DNA from: Oscheius sp. JU75
Taxonomy: Eukaryota; Nematoda; Chromadorea; Rhabditida; Rhabditidae
Assembly: GCA_037178855.1 (NCBI GenBank)
Contig: JASJZC010000005.1
Location: forward strand, 5,270,001-5,334,000
Direction of reading: 5' to 3'
DNA: 64,000 nt
The position numbers were made by a program, and so were the translations under genes. Positions 33,562 through 47,092 of the stretch are shown piece by piece. Below the pieces are notes generated by a model, which saw only the letters and a program-made list of their open reading frames with translations, was not told where the DNA came from and ran no database searches. The first letter of the stretch is position 1. The number at the start of each line of letters is the position of its first letter.

Positions 33562-35405
33562 TTACATCCATCGCTCTACCATTCGTTCGCCTGCAGGTAA
33601 AACTGCAGACCCATCCAGAGGCATGTTGGTCATTATAGACATTTGGTAGTGTCGTTTGTCCTTTTCACACTGAACCTTCACCCTACGCATCCTAGCCATG
33701 TGCCAAATGCAGCTGCAGGTAACACACGTCACAAGACATGAGATAACCAAAATAAGAGTATACATCCACCTTAACACTATCTATGAAGATGATGAGGAAT
33801 TATATACCATTTTAGAAGCTTTTGCGTAATTTTCTCTTCAGCTTTCAGTATTTGAAGAACAGAATCTTTGTCACCTGTCCAAGTCAGAGCTATCCGTTCC
33901 ATACTCACATTGCACTGGGAATTGTTTTTACAAAAGAAAGAGTGTAAGATACCTCTGATTTCAGGTTGTTCCTGTCGATTGTATAATTTCCTTTAGTGTA
34001 GGTACCCAGATCTTTTTCGGCCTCTTCAGGACACAAAACTGCGGAAATAGAAACCGTTCCCGAACTGAAGTTTTGTTAAGATTTATAGGGGAAAAGATTA
34101 CAGAACGGTGAAGAAGACATCTGTGGCTGATGTAAAATCGAGAGTCACAGTATCGTTGACTCCCAGAACTACCTGTTCTCCAGAGAGGGCAGACCGGTGG
34201 AGACGAGAGCCTTAATTAGATTGGAAAGTGCATATTTCTCAGTTACCATAATAATGATGCTCATCAGCGGTCACCAGAATGCCCCCTGAAGTAGAAGCGG
34301 ATCTGACCCGCACGATCATGGCTGGAGGATTCTTTTCGAGATCAAATTGGAGAGCCGCCTGGTTACAGGAGTATTGGTCGATGAGCTGGACAAGTTCAGC
34401 TGGAACAAAGAATCGTTTCAATCCAGTCGGATAATTGATTTGTCCCAGACTCGCGCCTTCATAGTCGACACAGAACGAGACAAAAATCTAAAGCGAAATG
34501 AATAGGGAAGAGCTGAAATGACATACCTGTGCATTCCCGTGTGAAAGTCCAATATCCAAGTTGAGTCCTTGTTCGATTGAAGACAGTTGGAACAAGTACG
34601 AGACAAAGTTGTTCTCTGGAATTTTGATTTAGTATAATCTTCTGTCAAATCTGTATACGCTAGCCAAGTGGTTACTGTGTTCTTATAGTCTCGGCTAATG
34701 GGGAATCTTCCTCCTCTCAATTAGACTCATCACTCGAGCCTCGAGATACTCTTCAGTAATTGTGAACGAGTACCTCATCACGGCAAAGTATCTGACCTTC
34801 CAAATTGGTTCTTAGGAATTTTTAACGCTATTTAGTACCTGGCAAGCAAGAAAGAGTAGTTAGAACAGGAGAGAAAGATATCATTTCTCTTTTACAATAC
34901 ACTACGTTAACGAACTCACTCTGGACCGTAAAGTACACCGATCCATCGACATCGATCGGACTTATTCTCGAACTGTTCACCTCCACAGAAGACATAAGAA
35001 GTGCTCCAACAGTATTAGTGTTTGAAATTACCGTAGCGAACATACTATAAGTCATTCTTTCTCAGTTTGGCTGTCACTCCACCTGTTCATAGTCCCGTTC
35101 GAACACTTTCCTTTCTCAAGAACGTTCATGAGCATGTTGCTGGTCAAAAGTAGCTTGAAACTTGTTGGATTCGGGACGATTAGTGATGGGAATTGTGAGA
35201 GAGGACATGGTGAGAGGGAGAGTGAAAGAGGAACATTGGAGCTGAGCAGCCAGGGCGGTGCAACTGACGGTAGAGCTATTGTGATTGGGTTGTGAGGCTG
35301 AAAATTTATGTAGATAAGTTTTCCGTCGAATGCCTGTAGCTGTAGATTGACTGTGAACTCTGACAAGACGCTGCTAATGACTAGAAGAAAGACTGCCAAC
35401 TGCAT
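33562..35405 (-). CDS. Type I membrane protein of unknown family
   Basis: Start 35405 (MQLAVFLLVISSVLSEFTVN) gives a signal peptide. The ectodomain (~430 aa) is rich in beta-like hydrophobic/polar alternation, with NTNTVGALLMSSVEVNSSRI, DGSVYFTV, VNDTVTLDFTSATDVFF and several N-glycosylation sequons. A transmembrane helix near the C-terminus (MYTLILVISCLVTCVTCSCI) is followed by a short basic tail (RMRRVKVQCEKDKRHYQM). Stop at 33562-33564. About eight exons are needed. I do not recognise the family. It lies between the P450 and aldo-keto reductase clusters on the same strand. Confidence 0.6.
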
Positions 35406-35557
35406 GACGAGAAAGGGATCTGGGCTATTGAATCAATCAGATTCTCATGACGGAGCGAGTTTCCGTCTAATTCACAGACGAAACGACGTTCCGCTGAGTC
35501 AACTATTTCCCAAGTTTATACGAAACAAAAGAGAATATCAAAAATAATATGAGACTC

Positions 35558-36691
35558 TTATAGAACTTTCCAGCCGGTGCACCGACCAACGTAGTTTTGA
35601 TCCCGATTGAGAGAGGACAAATTGGCGATTTCATCTTTAGCCAGAGTCAGCTGGATAGCCAGAAATGTAAATATTACTGTAGAGTGGGAAAAACAAAACC
35701 TGAGCATTCGCAGCGATTCTTTCCGGATTGGAAGATTTCGGAATGATGACAATGTTTTGAGACGAGGCCCATGCGAGAAGGATTGTCTGAAAGTTCAGTT
35801 GAAGAGTGTTTAGCAGAGCTTACGCTTATAGACATATTGTATTTGACACTCAGTCCTTGTACAACAGGATCTCCCAAAAGTTCTGGATTATGACGAGCCA
35901 GTGAGGCGAAAGCCTAAGATTCCAGTCATAAAACCTCTGACTAGCACTGAACCTCAACAACAATTCCTTTCTCTTTGCAGTACTCGATGAGTTCCTTTCT
36001 GACGAAATGAGGATGAAGTTCGATCTGATTCACGAGCGGCATTGGCATCCTATTGTTCACAATCTCCTCCAGATGACGGATCTCGTAGTTGGAAACTCCG
36101 ACATATCTGATTTTCCCTTCTTCTGGTATATGTTCAGTTTTTATCAACAAAAAAATGAGAAACCTTGAAGCTTTTGAAGTGCAGCATAGGTTTCTCGCCT
36201 CATTTCCGCATTTTTTGGACTGTCATCAGCCGATTCATTGTACTTGGGATAGTGGATCAAAACGACGTCGAGATAACTCAAAAAGATCCTTTTGGTAGAA
36301 AGGAAAAATTCTTACTCAGTGCGCAAATTCTTGCAAGAATCGAGAACATCGGAGCGGACGTTCTTCTCAATATTATTTTCCGGAATGAGTATCTTGGTCT
36401 CGAGGTAAATTTCCTTTCGATCTATTCCATGTTCTTTCAGTCCTTTCTAAGCCGCGGTTTTGAAAGTATGTTTAAAGCAGACAAACCTCAATTGCTTCGC
36501 CTAAAAAATGCTCGTTTTTGTATGCTCTGGCAGTATCAAATAGACGATAACCGTTGGCTAGAGCAGTACTGACGGCAATGGCCATCTGAAAATTGCTTTT
36601 AGGAGCTTCCAAAGTTTAAAAATTCCTGCTCGCCGTAGATTTTGTCAGTCCCCAGTCCAATACAAGGAAGAGAGCCGATTCTTTTCTCCAT
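35558..36691 (-). CDS. Aldo-keto reductase, copy 1
   Basis: Start 36691 (MEKRIGSLPCIGLGTDKIY). Catalytic tetrad residues are visible: Asp in LFDTARAY, Tyr in AYKNE, Lys in ETKILIP and His in LIHYP. Later marks are YVGVSNYEIRHL, LVNQIELHPHF, YCKEKGIVVE and IIPKSSNPERI. C-terminal: LSSLNRDQNYVGRCTGWKVL, stop 35558-35560. Size ~300 aa, typical of the family. Known: NAD(P)H-dependent reduction of carbonyls. Copy 2 follows upstream on the same strand, and both share an unusual C-terminal end with RCTGW. Confidence 0.88.
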
Positions 36692-37043
36692 TCTAAAATA
36701 TTATTGTTGAAAAACCAAAAGAAGGACAAGCAGGAGAAAATATAAACCATTTTCATTTGTTTGAACGCGCGCGAATTGGAAGTACAGTAAATACAGTAGT
36801 TATATTTGAAATGAGGCCGAGCATTGCTCTTTCCTGTCGTCTCTGTACGGCTGTCAGCTTCTAGTAAAGTGAAAACAGTAAAAGGGAAATCTACCAGAAC
36901 AAACCTGCGGGGACCAAAAGTATTTTAGTCGACAAATGAGGACTGAAGATCAAAAAAAACAGAAGAGAAACAGAAATTCATTATGGACTATCACATCATG
37001 TCTGGGAAACTCGTATATTGGCGAAGATAAGAGCGAGGAACGT

Positions 37044-38244
37044 CTACTGTACCAACCAGCCGGTGCACCGAATGCTGAAAAGAGCCGGTGTGGATCATAG
37101 TTCAGAACTTACTAGTGCTGTCCACGATCCAGAGCCAGCAGTTCGTTAACTTCGGACGTTTTCAGCTTTAGGTTGACGACCTGATAGTTCTCCTTGATTC
37201 TAGCGGGAGTGGCCGATTTGGGCACAATGCCGATACCTTGGCTCGTGGCAAATGCCAACAGAATGATCTAAATTGACATCTGAAGAAATATATGCGGAGA
37301 GTTACAGGAACTGTCGTCTCGTATTTCCGAGCTAGAGACACGACGACAGGATCTTCGATCAGCTTTGGTTCGTGACGGGCAAGAGAGGAGAATGCCTAAG
37401 AGTCAGTTTATTAATAAAACTCTGTTCAGAAAAACCTGGAAAAAGATTCCCTCCTTCTTGCAGTAGTTGTACAACTCTTGGCGAGTGAAATGAGGATGGT
37501 ACTCGATCTGGTTGGCACAAGGAACCATCTAGTTCATTGAGTTTATTGTTTGTTTTCAATTACACAAACCTTGGAATACTCTTTGATCTCCTCGAGATGT
37601 CGGACCTCGTAGTTGGATACTCCAACAGATCGAATCTTGCCCTCGTCTGAACAATAATAGTTTTTACAAAGACTCTTCAGAGTCTACTTTTAAGCTGTTC
37701 CAATGCCAAATACGTCTCTTTTCTGAACTCTTTGTTCCTCGAATCGTCGACGGAGAAGCTGTCGGGTTTGGGGTAATGGATCAGAACCATGTCGATGTAA
37801 CTGAAGATCCTTAATGAAAAACAAAGAGTGAAGACATACTCTGTCTGCAGATTCTTCAAGGACTCTTCGACAAGTTTCCTGGCACCTTCGGTAGGATTCT
37901 CCGGGCAGGGGAAGAACTTTGTGGTGAGGAATATGGATGCTCGTTTGAGATTGAACTTCGGGAGATGTTCCTACAAATCAATTTAAAAGTAAACAGAGTG
38001 GACCTACGGCAAGAGCAGCTCCAAGTTCCGGCTCGTTGACATAATATTTGGCCGTGTCGAAAAGTCTGTATCCAGCAGCAAGGGCAGCTCCTACACAAGG
38101 TGATACCTAATTCCTTCTTTAGAATAAGCTTGACATAACTTCTACATTTTCCCCCGTAACTTTGTAAGTTCCGAATCCGACCAGTGGACAAAAGTAGCCA
38201 GTGTTCAGTTCAGCAGCTCCACCAAAAACGTTTTCAAGTCCCAT
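37044..38244 (-). CDS. Aldo-keto reductase, copy 2
   Basis: Start 38244 (MGLENVFGGAAELNTGYFCP, then VGFGTYKV). LFDTAKYYVNE gives Asp and Tyr, TKFFPCPENP carries the Lys, and VLIHYPKPDS the His. VGVSNYEV, NQIEYHPHF, YCKKEGI and KSATPARI follow. The last exon, spliced at TA|C, gives QHYIRCTGW and ends at 37044-37046. Cofactor-binding and catalytic residues look complete. Same-direction tandem paralogue of copy 1. A role in xenobiotic or lipid carbonyl reduction is inferred. Confidence 0.87.
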
Positions 38245-39254
38245 TAGTTTCTGAAAAGAACCATGACAATATTAGAAAAAAAGCAATGAGAAAGGACAGA
38301 CAGGGTGGTCGAAGTTTTAGATTTGGCAGCGGGGTCAAGGGCGCCCGAAATTGGGCGATGTGCGATAGGGCAGACTACCCGACAAAGTCGCAACGAACTG
38401 TTAGACCTTTAGAAATTAGACACGCCGGCTGATAACAAGCCTTGTTTTTGGCTGTTTCTCCAAAGGAGGGGAACTGATGAGTCAATTGTTCGAAGGATGA
38501 CTCTTGCCTAATTGGCATCCAGAAATAGCCGTAGGCGGGTGGGAGCGTCTGTTTTTGTTGTGGGAGATATCGAGGAAAATTTTTCTCAAAACATTGTATC
38601 GAAAGAGTACAACCTGATAGAGGGAGTTGGGTACTTGTTCCTGACAAACTTTTAAAATATTAAAATTCAGTTGTGCAGTCACATACCCAATTATAGGCCG
38701 ACGGATTTGAGTCTTCGACGAAAAGGTTTGCGAACTGTGCTCCTTCCTGTGTCATAACTAGGCAATCTCTTGAAATTGACTGTGAAGAACAAGTCGGCTT
38801 AGATTTGGAAACTACGTCATTATGTACCCGTGCTGCGTTTTTACCACGTGTTGGTTTAAGCATTTTTTTACTGCCAAAGCAAGAATCCGACCGATGCGTA
38901 AAAATCAGGGAAAAAAACTAAGATTGGAACGCAGATAAAGCCTTCCTTTGAACAATTTTTTCTCAGAACATTTTCTTTCTCTTCGTTGCGGGAAGTACAC
39001 TGGTTGTTCGGGAAGTAGCGCGGACGATCTCGCACGAAATTTTTTTCGAAAAGAAGTTCCATAGTTTCTTTTTCCCAAATTTGAAGACACACAAGGAACA
39101 ACAGTTATTTCAACGAGACTCGTCTAGGATCTGCCTTCCCTCAAAAAGCCCGTAGCTGTTCCGATAAGAGCTGCCTCGGGAAATCTCGCCACTTTTTGTT
39201 TTTCCAAACGGCACCTATAAGTATCGAGATCGGCGGGTTGTTTCGGCAGCCAAG
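38245..39254. other. Intergenic between divergent AKR and collagen genes
   Basis: No convincing exon. A TATA-like box at 39216 serves the collagen. The minus-strand open frames here have no splice partners. Confidence 0.55.
39216..39221 (+). promoter_or_regulatory. TATA-like box of collagen gene
   Basis: CCTATAAGTAT lies ~39 nt before the collagen start codon at 39255, and a short leader (GGCAGCCAAG) precedes the ATG. Confidence 0.45.
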
Positions 39255-40290
39255 ATGAGTCGAGTCACCGCTTACCGTGTACTTGCCTATTCGGTCTCCA
39301 TACTCTCCTTCGTCACTGTACTAGCCGCCGCTGTTGCTCTTCCTCTCGTCTACGTCTATGTGACTTCTGTCACTAGCGGACTCAAACACGAGTTCACCTA
39401 CTGTAGACAGACGGCCAAGGATCTGTTGGACGGAGTCAGAGAGCTGCTTTTCGCTGTGGATAGTGGAAACAGAACTGCGAGAGCTGCTAAGATGGAACAT
39501 AAGAAACTGAGAAAGGCGTTTCATGGTTCTGGACGACTTCTTCCCGAAGAATCATCTTCCTGTGACCACTGTTGTTTGCCCGGTCCACCCGGATCACCAG
39601 GAGTCCCTGGAGCTCCTGGAAGGTTTGCTGATCACTACGATCCTACGAGTCGAACGTATTTCAGGCCAGGTAAACACGGAGTCAATGGAATGCCGGGCAA
39701 TCCGGGCAAGAGCAGTCATTCTCCTTGCTTCCAACACAAGAGTCCTTGTCATAAGTGTCCAGTTGGCAAGCCCGGTGTGAGAGGACAGAAAGGGCCACCA
39801 GGAGAGCGTGGAAAAGATGGCAGAAACGGTAAAGATGGTAAAAACGGTCGTCCAGGAGCGAATGGGTCTAAAGGAGAGAATGGGATGAACGGTAGGAGAG
39901 GAAGTCATGGAACTGATGGAGAGCCTGGTAATGAACTATTGTTTGAAAACCATTTGTTTAGGCGAGCCATGTGCCTCATTAATCGAGACTGGAGAAATGG
40001 GCCCGCAAGGCGCACAAGGTCCGATTGGAAAAGCTGGCAAACCGGGAATGGACGGACTTCCTGGTCGAAATGGTCTGTCTGGGCAAAAAGGTTTGGATTC
40101 TTTGGCGTAAAAAGGTAGGCGTTTAGGTTTCCCCGGCCTTGATGGGTTCCCTGGCTTGGACGGACTGCCAGGAGCTGCAGGCCCACCAGGCACAAGCGGA
40201 GAGAACGGTAACGAAGGAACCTGTCCGAAGTACTGCGCCATTGATGGAGGAGTGTTTTTCGCGGACGGGATGTTCATGCGGAAACAGTGA
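39255..40290 (+). CDS. Cuticle collagen
   Basis: Three exons, ~315 aa. The N-terminal domain (MSRVTAYRVLAYSVSILSFV) carries the membrane-anchor signal typical of nematode cuticle collagens. Then come a cysteine pair at C..C (CDHCCLPGPPGSPGVPGAPG), Gly-X-Y blocks interrupted by a Cys-rich spacer (SPCFQHKSPCHKCPVGKPG), and another block containing GENGNEGTCPKYC. The C-terminus reads AIDGGVFFADGMFMRKQ, the DPY-7/DPY-10-type ending CPKYCA.DGG. Intron 2 removes an in-frame TAA near 40110. Known: secreted, disulphide- and tyrosine-cross-linked cuticle component. It is flanked by a TATA-like box. Confidence 0.9.
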
Positions 40291-40537
40291 TCCCCATAGA
40301 TATTCTCAAGTGTGTGCAATTTCTGGTTTTGTACGGGTTTGGAAATAAATTATCACTTCCAGCGGCTTTCGGCTTGGGTCCCGTCACGAACTCCCTTTCA
40401 AAATAGTGGCTTCACGGTGATTTTCATTTCGGCGGTCACCTTTTTCAATCGTTCACTGTTTTTCATTACTTTTTTGCCTTTTCTCGTTCTCCAACAAATA
40501 ATAAAACAAACTACTTACACCCAATTTCCAGGTAATA

Positions 40538-42567
<2,030 letters not shown>

Positions 42568-42931
42568 ATCATTTGTCCGTAGAATGTAAAATACGAATTC
42601 TTTTCAAACCCCGTGTTAGTCCCGTTATCGCTCTTTTTTTATTTAGGCATCCGATTTCATGGTGACGCTAACATTGACTTATACCCAAAAAAGATAATAA
42701 AAATAAGTATTTCCCAGTCGGTTTCGACGAATTCCATTGGGTTCATAAATCAGCTGAAGGTCAGTTCAGTAGGCGGACCCACGTGTGGGTCGAGGCGATG
42801 GCAGGTCACGTCTTCATTCGATTTGTTACAAACAGGCTCCTCCTTCGCGCGCGACCGCTCCCCACCCGTACGAAAGAACTATTGTGGTCTGTCGACTTCC
42901 AGCGGTTCTCTGGTCGTTTTTCTGACAAACG

Positions 42932-45255
42932 ATGCTCCTCTTCCTAACTATTCTATTCTATTTGCTCGGCTCCTCACACGCTCTTTTTGTCAACAGGTCA
43001 GTTGCAAATCCGAACTTTTTCAAGCCAGCGTCAAAATTCTGATTGATAGAAAGCGAATCCCTTGAAGCATGATTTTTTCCTCTCATTCATGGATAACTGT
43101 TATTAGAAGAAACAATGAGATTAGTCGAGCGGTAACTAAGAACAATTCGTCAGTGAGTAAGCTCTTCTTTTTGTCCAATCTGGTTCCAGTGAGTACAATA
43201 AGTTTTTAGGTAGAAAAGGGCACCTGACATGTTCCGAATTGGTTAATTGTTTACCCTCTGGACTGGTTTCATCTGGAAGTTATCACTCCTCTTCTTCAAG
43301 TACAGATCTGATTTTTGACTCGTAGAAATTGAAGTATTCGTGGAGAAAGAGGACGAGTCGCGGCCGAAAAGACCTCCAAAAGAAGCCTAATTGTGGCCGA
43401 TTGCACGTTGGAAAATCAATGACAGCTTTTAACGGACTTTTGTTCTCGATTCGGGTTTTGTCTTTGGGTGGGTAATTGACAAGATTCCCAAAACAGTAAC
43501 CAAAACTAAGCTTGCAATAGAAAAAAGAGACCTGTATGTTTGATTCGCTCCCACGCTAAAAAGTCAAGTTTTTCAAGTGTTTGGGGAGACTCTTTATGGG
43601 CAACAATCCCTCGTTAATCGACAAAATAACTTTCAGAACGGGCTGTGGTCGAACGAAGGGCTGTATGTTCAAGCCATTGGGTTGTGATCCGAATCTCGAC
43701 TGTACAACAGCCATCGTCTTCTACGTCGTCGGTCCGAATCAACTTCGATTCGAAATGTCTGCGACTGCACTGATTCCTTCAGTTCAACAGCAGTACGTGG
43801 CGGCAGCCTTTTCTCACGATTCGGAGATGGTCCTAATCCAGTTCCGACAACAATGACCAGTGTGTTTTCAGGGCGAAGATGCCGTTTCCGAGTGTGTCCT
43901 CAGTGATATGGGTCAACTGTATGGATACGAGCCGGAAATCTTTGTCTCGTTCAACAAGGGCAAAAGCAATGATCGTGTCTTCTTGAATACGGTACGTTAA
44001 GAGACTTGTTTTTGACCCATTGACGTCAATGAGAAGACTTGAGAAACGAGAAGGACTATAAACGAACGGGAGTAGATCAAGTTGACAGTGGATCGAGACA
44101 CTTGCGTCATTCGTCAGATGTTTTCGGAAAGCGACAGTAATGACCTCTCGGAAATAGTCAGACCAGGAAGGGGGTCGCTGAACCCGTTTACGATTATAGT
44201 CTTGTTTGTCATGGAAGATAAGGATTCGGATTCAACTACAGACCGCTTCTCTATATTTTACGCACTTCAAGATCTTCTAGGGTCAGCGATTCGGATCTCC
44301 GATAATCTATAACTCCTTTTAATAACCCGAAACGCCTAAAAAACGTTCTTTAGTCGTTCATCTTATGATACCGACAGGGATCGGAAAATCATCAGTTTAG
44401 GCGTTGAACATTTGGGAACAAGTTGTTCTTTCTTGTTAGTAACTGCCGAAAGCCCGCGTTTAGATTCGAACTATAGTGTAACTTTGAAATGGCCTTCCTA
44501 ATGACAGAGAACATGCCGATACATTTTAGGACGAACATCAGACGCTGATAAAAGATGTCGAGTCGGAAGTTGTAGACGGAAGATTGACCTGCATGTTCAC
44601 ACAGCAGATCATTCCCGAAATCGACACGAAGAATGGACAGATTTGGAGTCTGGACAAGGACTATTATGTCATGGCAGCTACAGGATCAGCTCAGCCAGAT
44701 GGTGAGTGGATTTGAATTCATTTCAAGTGGACAGAAAAGACCTCTAAAGTTGATTGCTTACGTCAGCGTAATCTCGACAGTTCAAGAGTTTTCCGAGCAC
44801 TTCTTCATGCGCCATTACCTGAGGAGAAACAACTTGTGTTCTTCTCTCATTTTTCGCCGAGACAAAGGCGTTCCGTCATTTGGCTGAAAAGAAAAGGACG
44901 GACAGCCTTGATACGTCCCACGAGGCTAATTTTATCAGTCGATTAAGCGGAGAACGTAGACTTTTTCAGAGGTAAACGCACACGACATGAACAAGGGATC
45001 CCACTTCTACCCGATGGTCTCCAACCAGAAAATCAATCCCTCCGAGATGACAGAAGTTCGTGTGAGTCCTGTTGTATGGAATGGAACGAATATGACTTTC
45101 AGTATGATCTAACGAGATATGGGACATCGAAGCCAGTAGCTGCTGCTCCTGCCTCAGTTCCTGACTCTTCTCCCAGAATGATGAACGTTATGCCGAGCTC
45201 CCTCTCTTCCCAACTAACTCTAGTACTTCCCATGTTTTTCCTCCTCTTCGTCTAG
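42932..45255 (+). CDS. DOMON-domain GPI-anchored-like protein
   Basis: Exons: signal peptide (MLLFLTILFYLLGSSHALF, 42932); then from 43637 CGRTKGCMFKPLGCDP, a beta-rich DOMON stretch (AIVFYVVGPNQLRFEMSA, AAAFSHDSEMGEDAVSECVL); then from 44530 a region with LTCMFTQQIIPEI and YYVMAATGSAQPD; then HFYPM; and a hydrophobic C-terminus (SQLTLVLPMFFLLFV) that could be a GPI signal. Known: DOMON domains bind haem or sugar; FRRS1 family members pair DOMON with a cytochrome b561 core, which is absent here. Introns 1 and 3 (~640 and ~530 nt) are unusually long for this window. Function inferred only by fold. Confidence 0.72.
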
Positions 45256-46065
45256 TCTTTCACCCTTTTAACAGCCCAAGACACTGCCCGAATCTAGTCG
45301 TAGAGTACAACATCTTTGCCCCTTTCAGTCCCAACTTCCTATGGTCTCAAACTGGACGGGTCTCCTTCCAGAAAATTGTACATTCATGGCTCTTCAATTG
45401 ATTGCTACTAATCGAATCAAGATGTTTTCATCGATCATACACACGTTTGATTGGGGCGACAAGAGTTACTCGACCGGAACAAGGTCTTTTCCCAATTGAG
45501 CAGTTGTTCTAGACAAGGTTGGGCGAAACGTTCAGACAATTTCCTTGAAGAATTCATCGTTACTGCTTGAACTAGGAAAAAACACTGCTTTACACTGATA
45601 CACGGTCGGTTTTCGGAGTGACCATTAGAAGGAAGACCGTCTGTCAACAAGCTTTGGCTTCTCACAATCTCCAAAATCAAAAGGTCAAAAATAACATGGT
45701 TTTTTTGGATAAGGCTGGGAAACGAGATTTTTTTTTTTTTTTTTTTTTTTGAAAAAATAACCAAATTTTTTGCTGGAAAACAGCGCTTTTCTAGGCACTA
45801 TGCTACTTTTATCCATAAATACTCTATACTAACTAAATACTACAAAATAAGGCCCTATGTTTTAGTATGACCACCTTCCGAAACTTGACCGGCGGCCTAG
45901 ACCCAGCCTGTTCCCAGCTCTACTTTTGGATATTCCACAAGATGTTTTAAAGTTCCTTATTGCTGTACTATTTGCAAGCAAGAGATGACTTGTCTTGGCA
46001 AGTTGGGAGTAAGTCGCTCATCTTGATGCTCCTGACTCCGCAGTTCACTGCTTGTCCTCCCTGCG
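45256..46065. other. Intergenic with poly-T run
   Basis: No exon seen. It contains a 22-nt T run at 45729-45750 and the 5' region of the next membrane gene. Confidence 0.5.
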
Positions 46066-46864
46066 ATGCGACAGTTGGCCATCTTCCTGCTGCTGTCTCC
46101 CCTCGTCTCGGTAATTCGAACTTAAAACTAGGAACATCAGGATTGTTTAGGCTGAACACGTGGATCAGAAAGATCTCTTTCTGTCTCGAGAAGACGTGAT
46201 TTTAGCTGCAAACGAGACGGTTGACGGATCCGAATGGTCTACGAGCGAGTTCACAGCCAATAGTTCTACTTCCCTCTCTCCAATGACGCCAACTTCTGCA
46301 ACAGTCCCGACAAGGTCTACTGTAGCTACGACGACAACGGACGAGGATACGTCTTCGGATGAACAGGCTGAAGGAAGTACCGCACAGAGAGGTAATCAGT
46401 CAGGATCGCAGTCGGAGGATGAGAAGAAGTTGTCGAGCAAGAAGGTCATTATCATTGTTGTGACCATGGGGATCATTGTGCTCATCGTTCTGTGCGTGAC
46501 TGCCGGTCTTCTCTACTATTTCCTGGTCAAGAAGAGGAAGAGCAAGAAGAGCCCGGAAAGAGCTCAGGAAGCGGAAGCCGAGAAAGCGAACGACATGAAT
46601 CAGAAGCCGAAGAAGACAGCTAAAAAGGACGAGAAGGTCCAGAAATCAAATGACTACAGCCAGAAGAAGCGAGTTGCTGAAGAGAAGAAGAAAGACGTCC
46701 TCCTCAGTCAGCCTCTTCTGCCAGCCGACGCAACTGATAAACAGATGTCTCAGCAATCGAAACAGCCAGTTTTCGAACCGACTCTGAACATGATGCTCGA
46801 CGGAAACGAGATGGAAGAGCTCCAGAGCTCGAAGAGCAAGGATGTCGAAGAGAAGAAGAAGTAA
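46066..46864 (+). CDS. Mucin-like type I membrane protein
   Basis: Two exons. Signal peptide MRQLAIFLLLSPLVSAEH. A Ser/Thr/Pro-rich extracellular part (SSTSLSPMTPTSATVPT, likely O-glycosylated) is followed by a 26-residue membrane helix (VIIIVVTMGIIVLIVLCVTA) and a long Lys/Glu-rich cytoplasmic tail ending KDVEEKKK. No known domain. Poly-A signal AATAAA at ~46878. The protein could be an adhesion or glycocalyx component, but nothing specific supports a function. Confidence 0.75.
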
Positions 46865-47092
46865 ATAGCACGTTTCTTGAATAAAGTGACAGAAATCGTG
46901 TATTAGAGCATCAAAATAACAAGTGGAGCTCTATTTTTACTGCCAATGCTGTTTGACCAGCAGACTTGTACAGGAGAAAGGAATAGAGAGTCACGGCCTT
47001 TTTTGTCTGCGAGGGTAGCCCGTCAACTGACCATTTGTCCAGCTGAGTCTCCCCTTTAAAATGTGTCCATCCGAACATGGGTCATCATCAAC

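Noticed and set aside
38868-39101. Minus-strand frame upstream of the collagen
   Set aside because: No membrane, signal or family feature; it lies in the likely promoter region.
44082-44312. 76-aa open frame inside an intron of the DOMON gene
   Set aside because: No domain and no splice sites; it is in an intron flanked by good donor and acceptor signals.
45729-45750. Poly-T run as a processed-pseudogene tail
   Set aside because: No cDNA-like intronless copy adjoins it; it is simple sequence.
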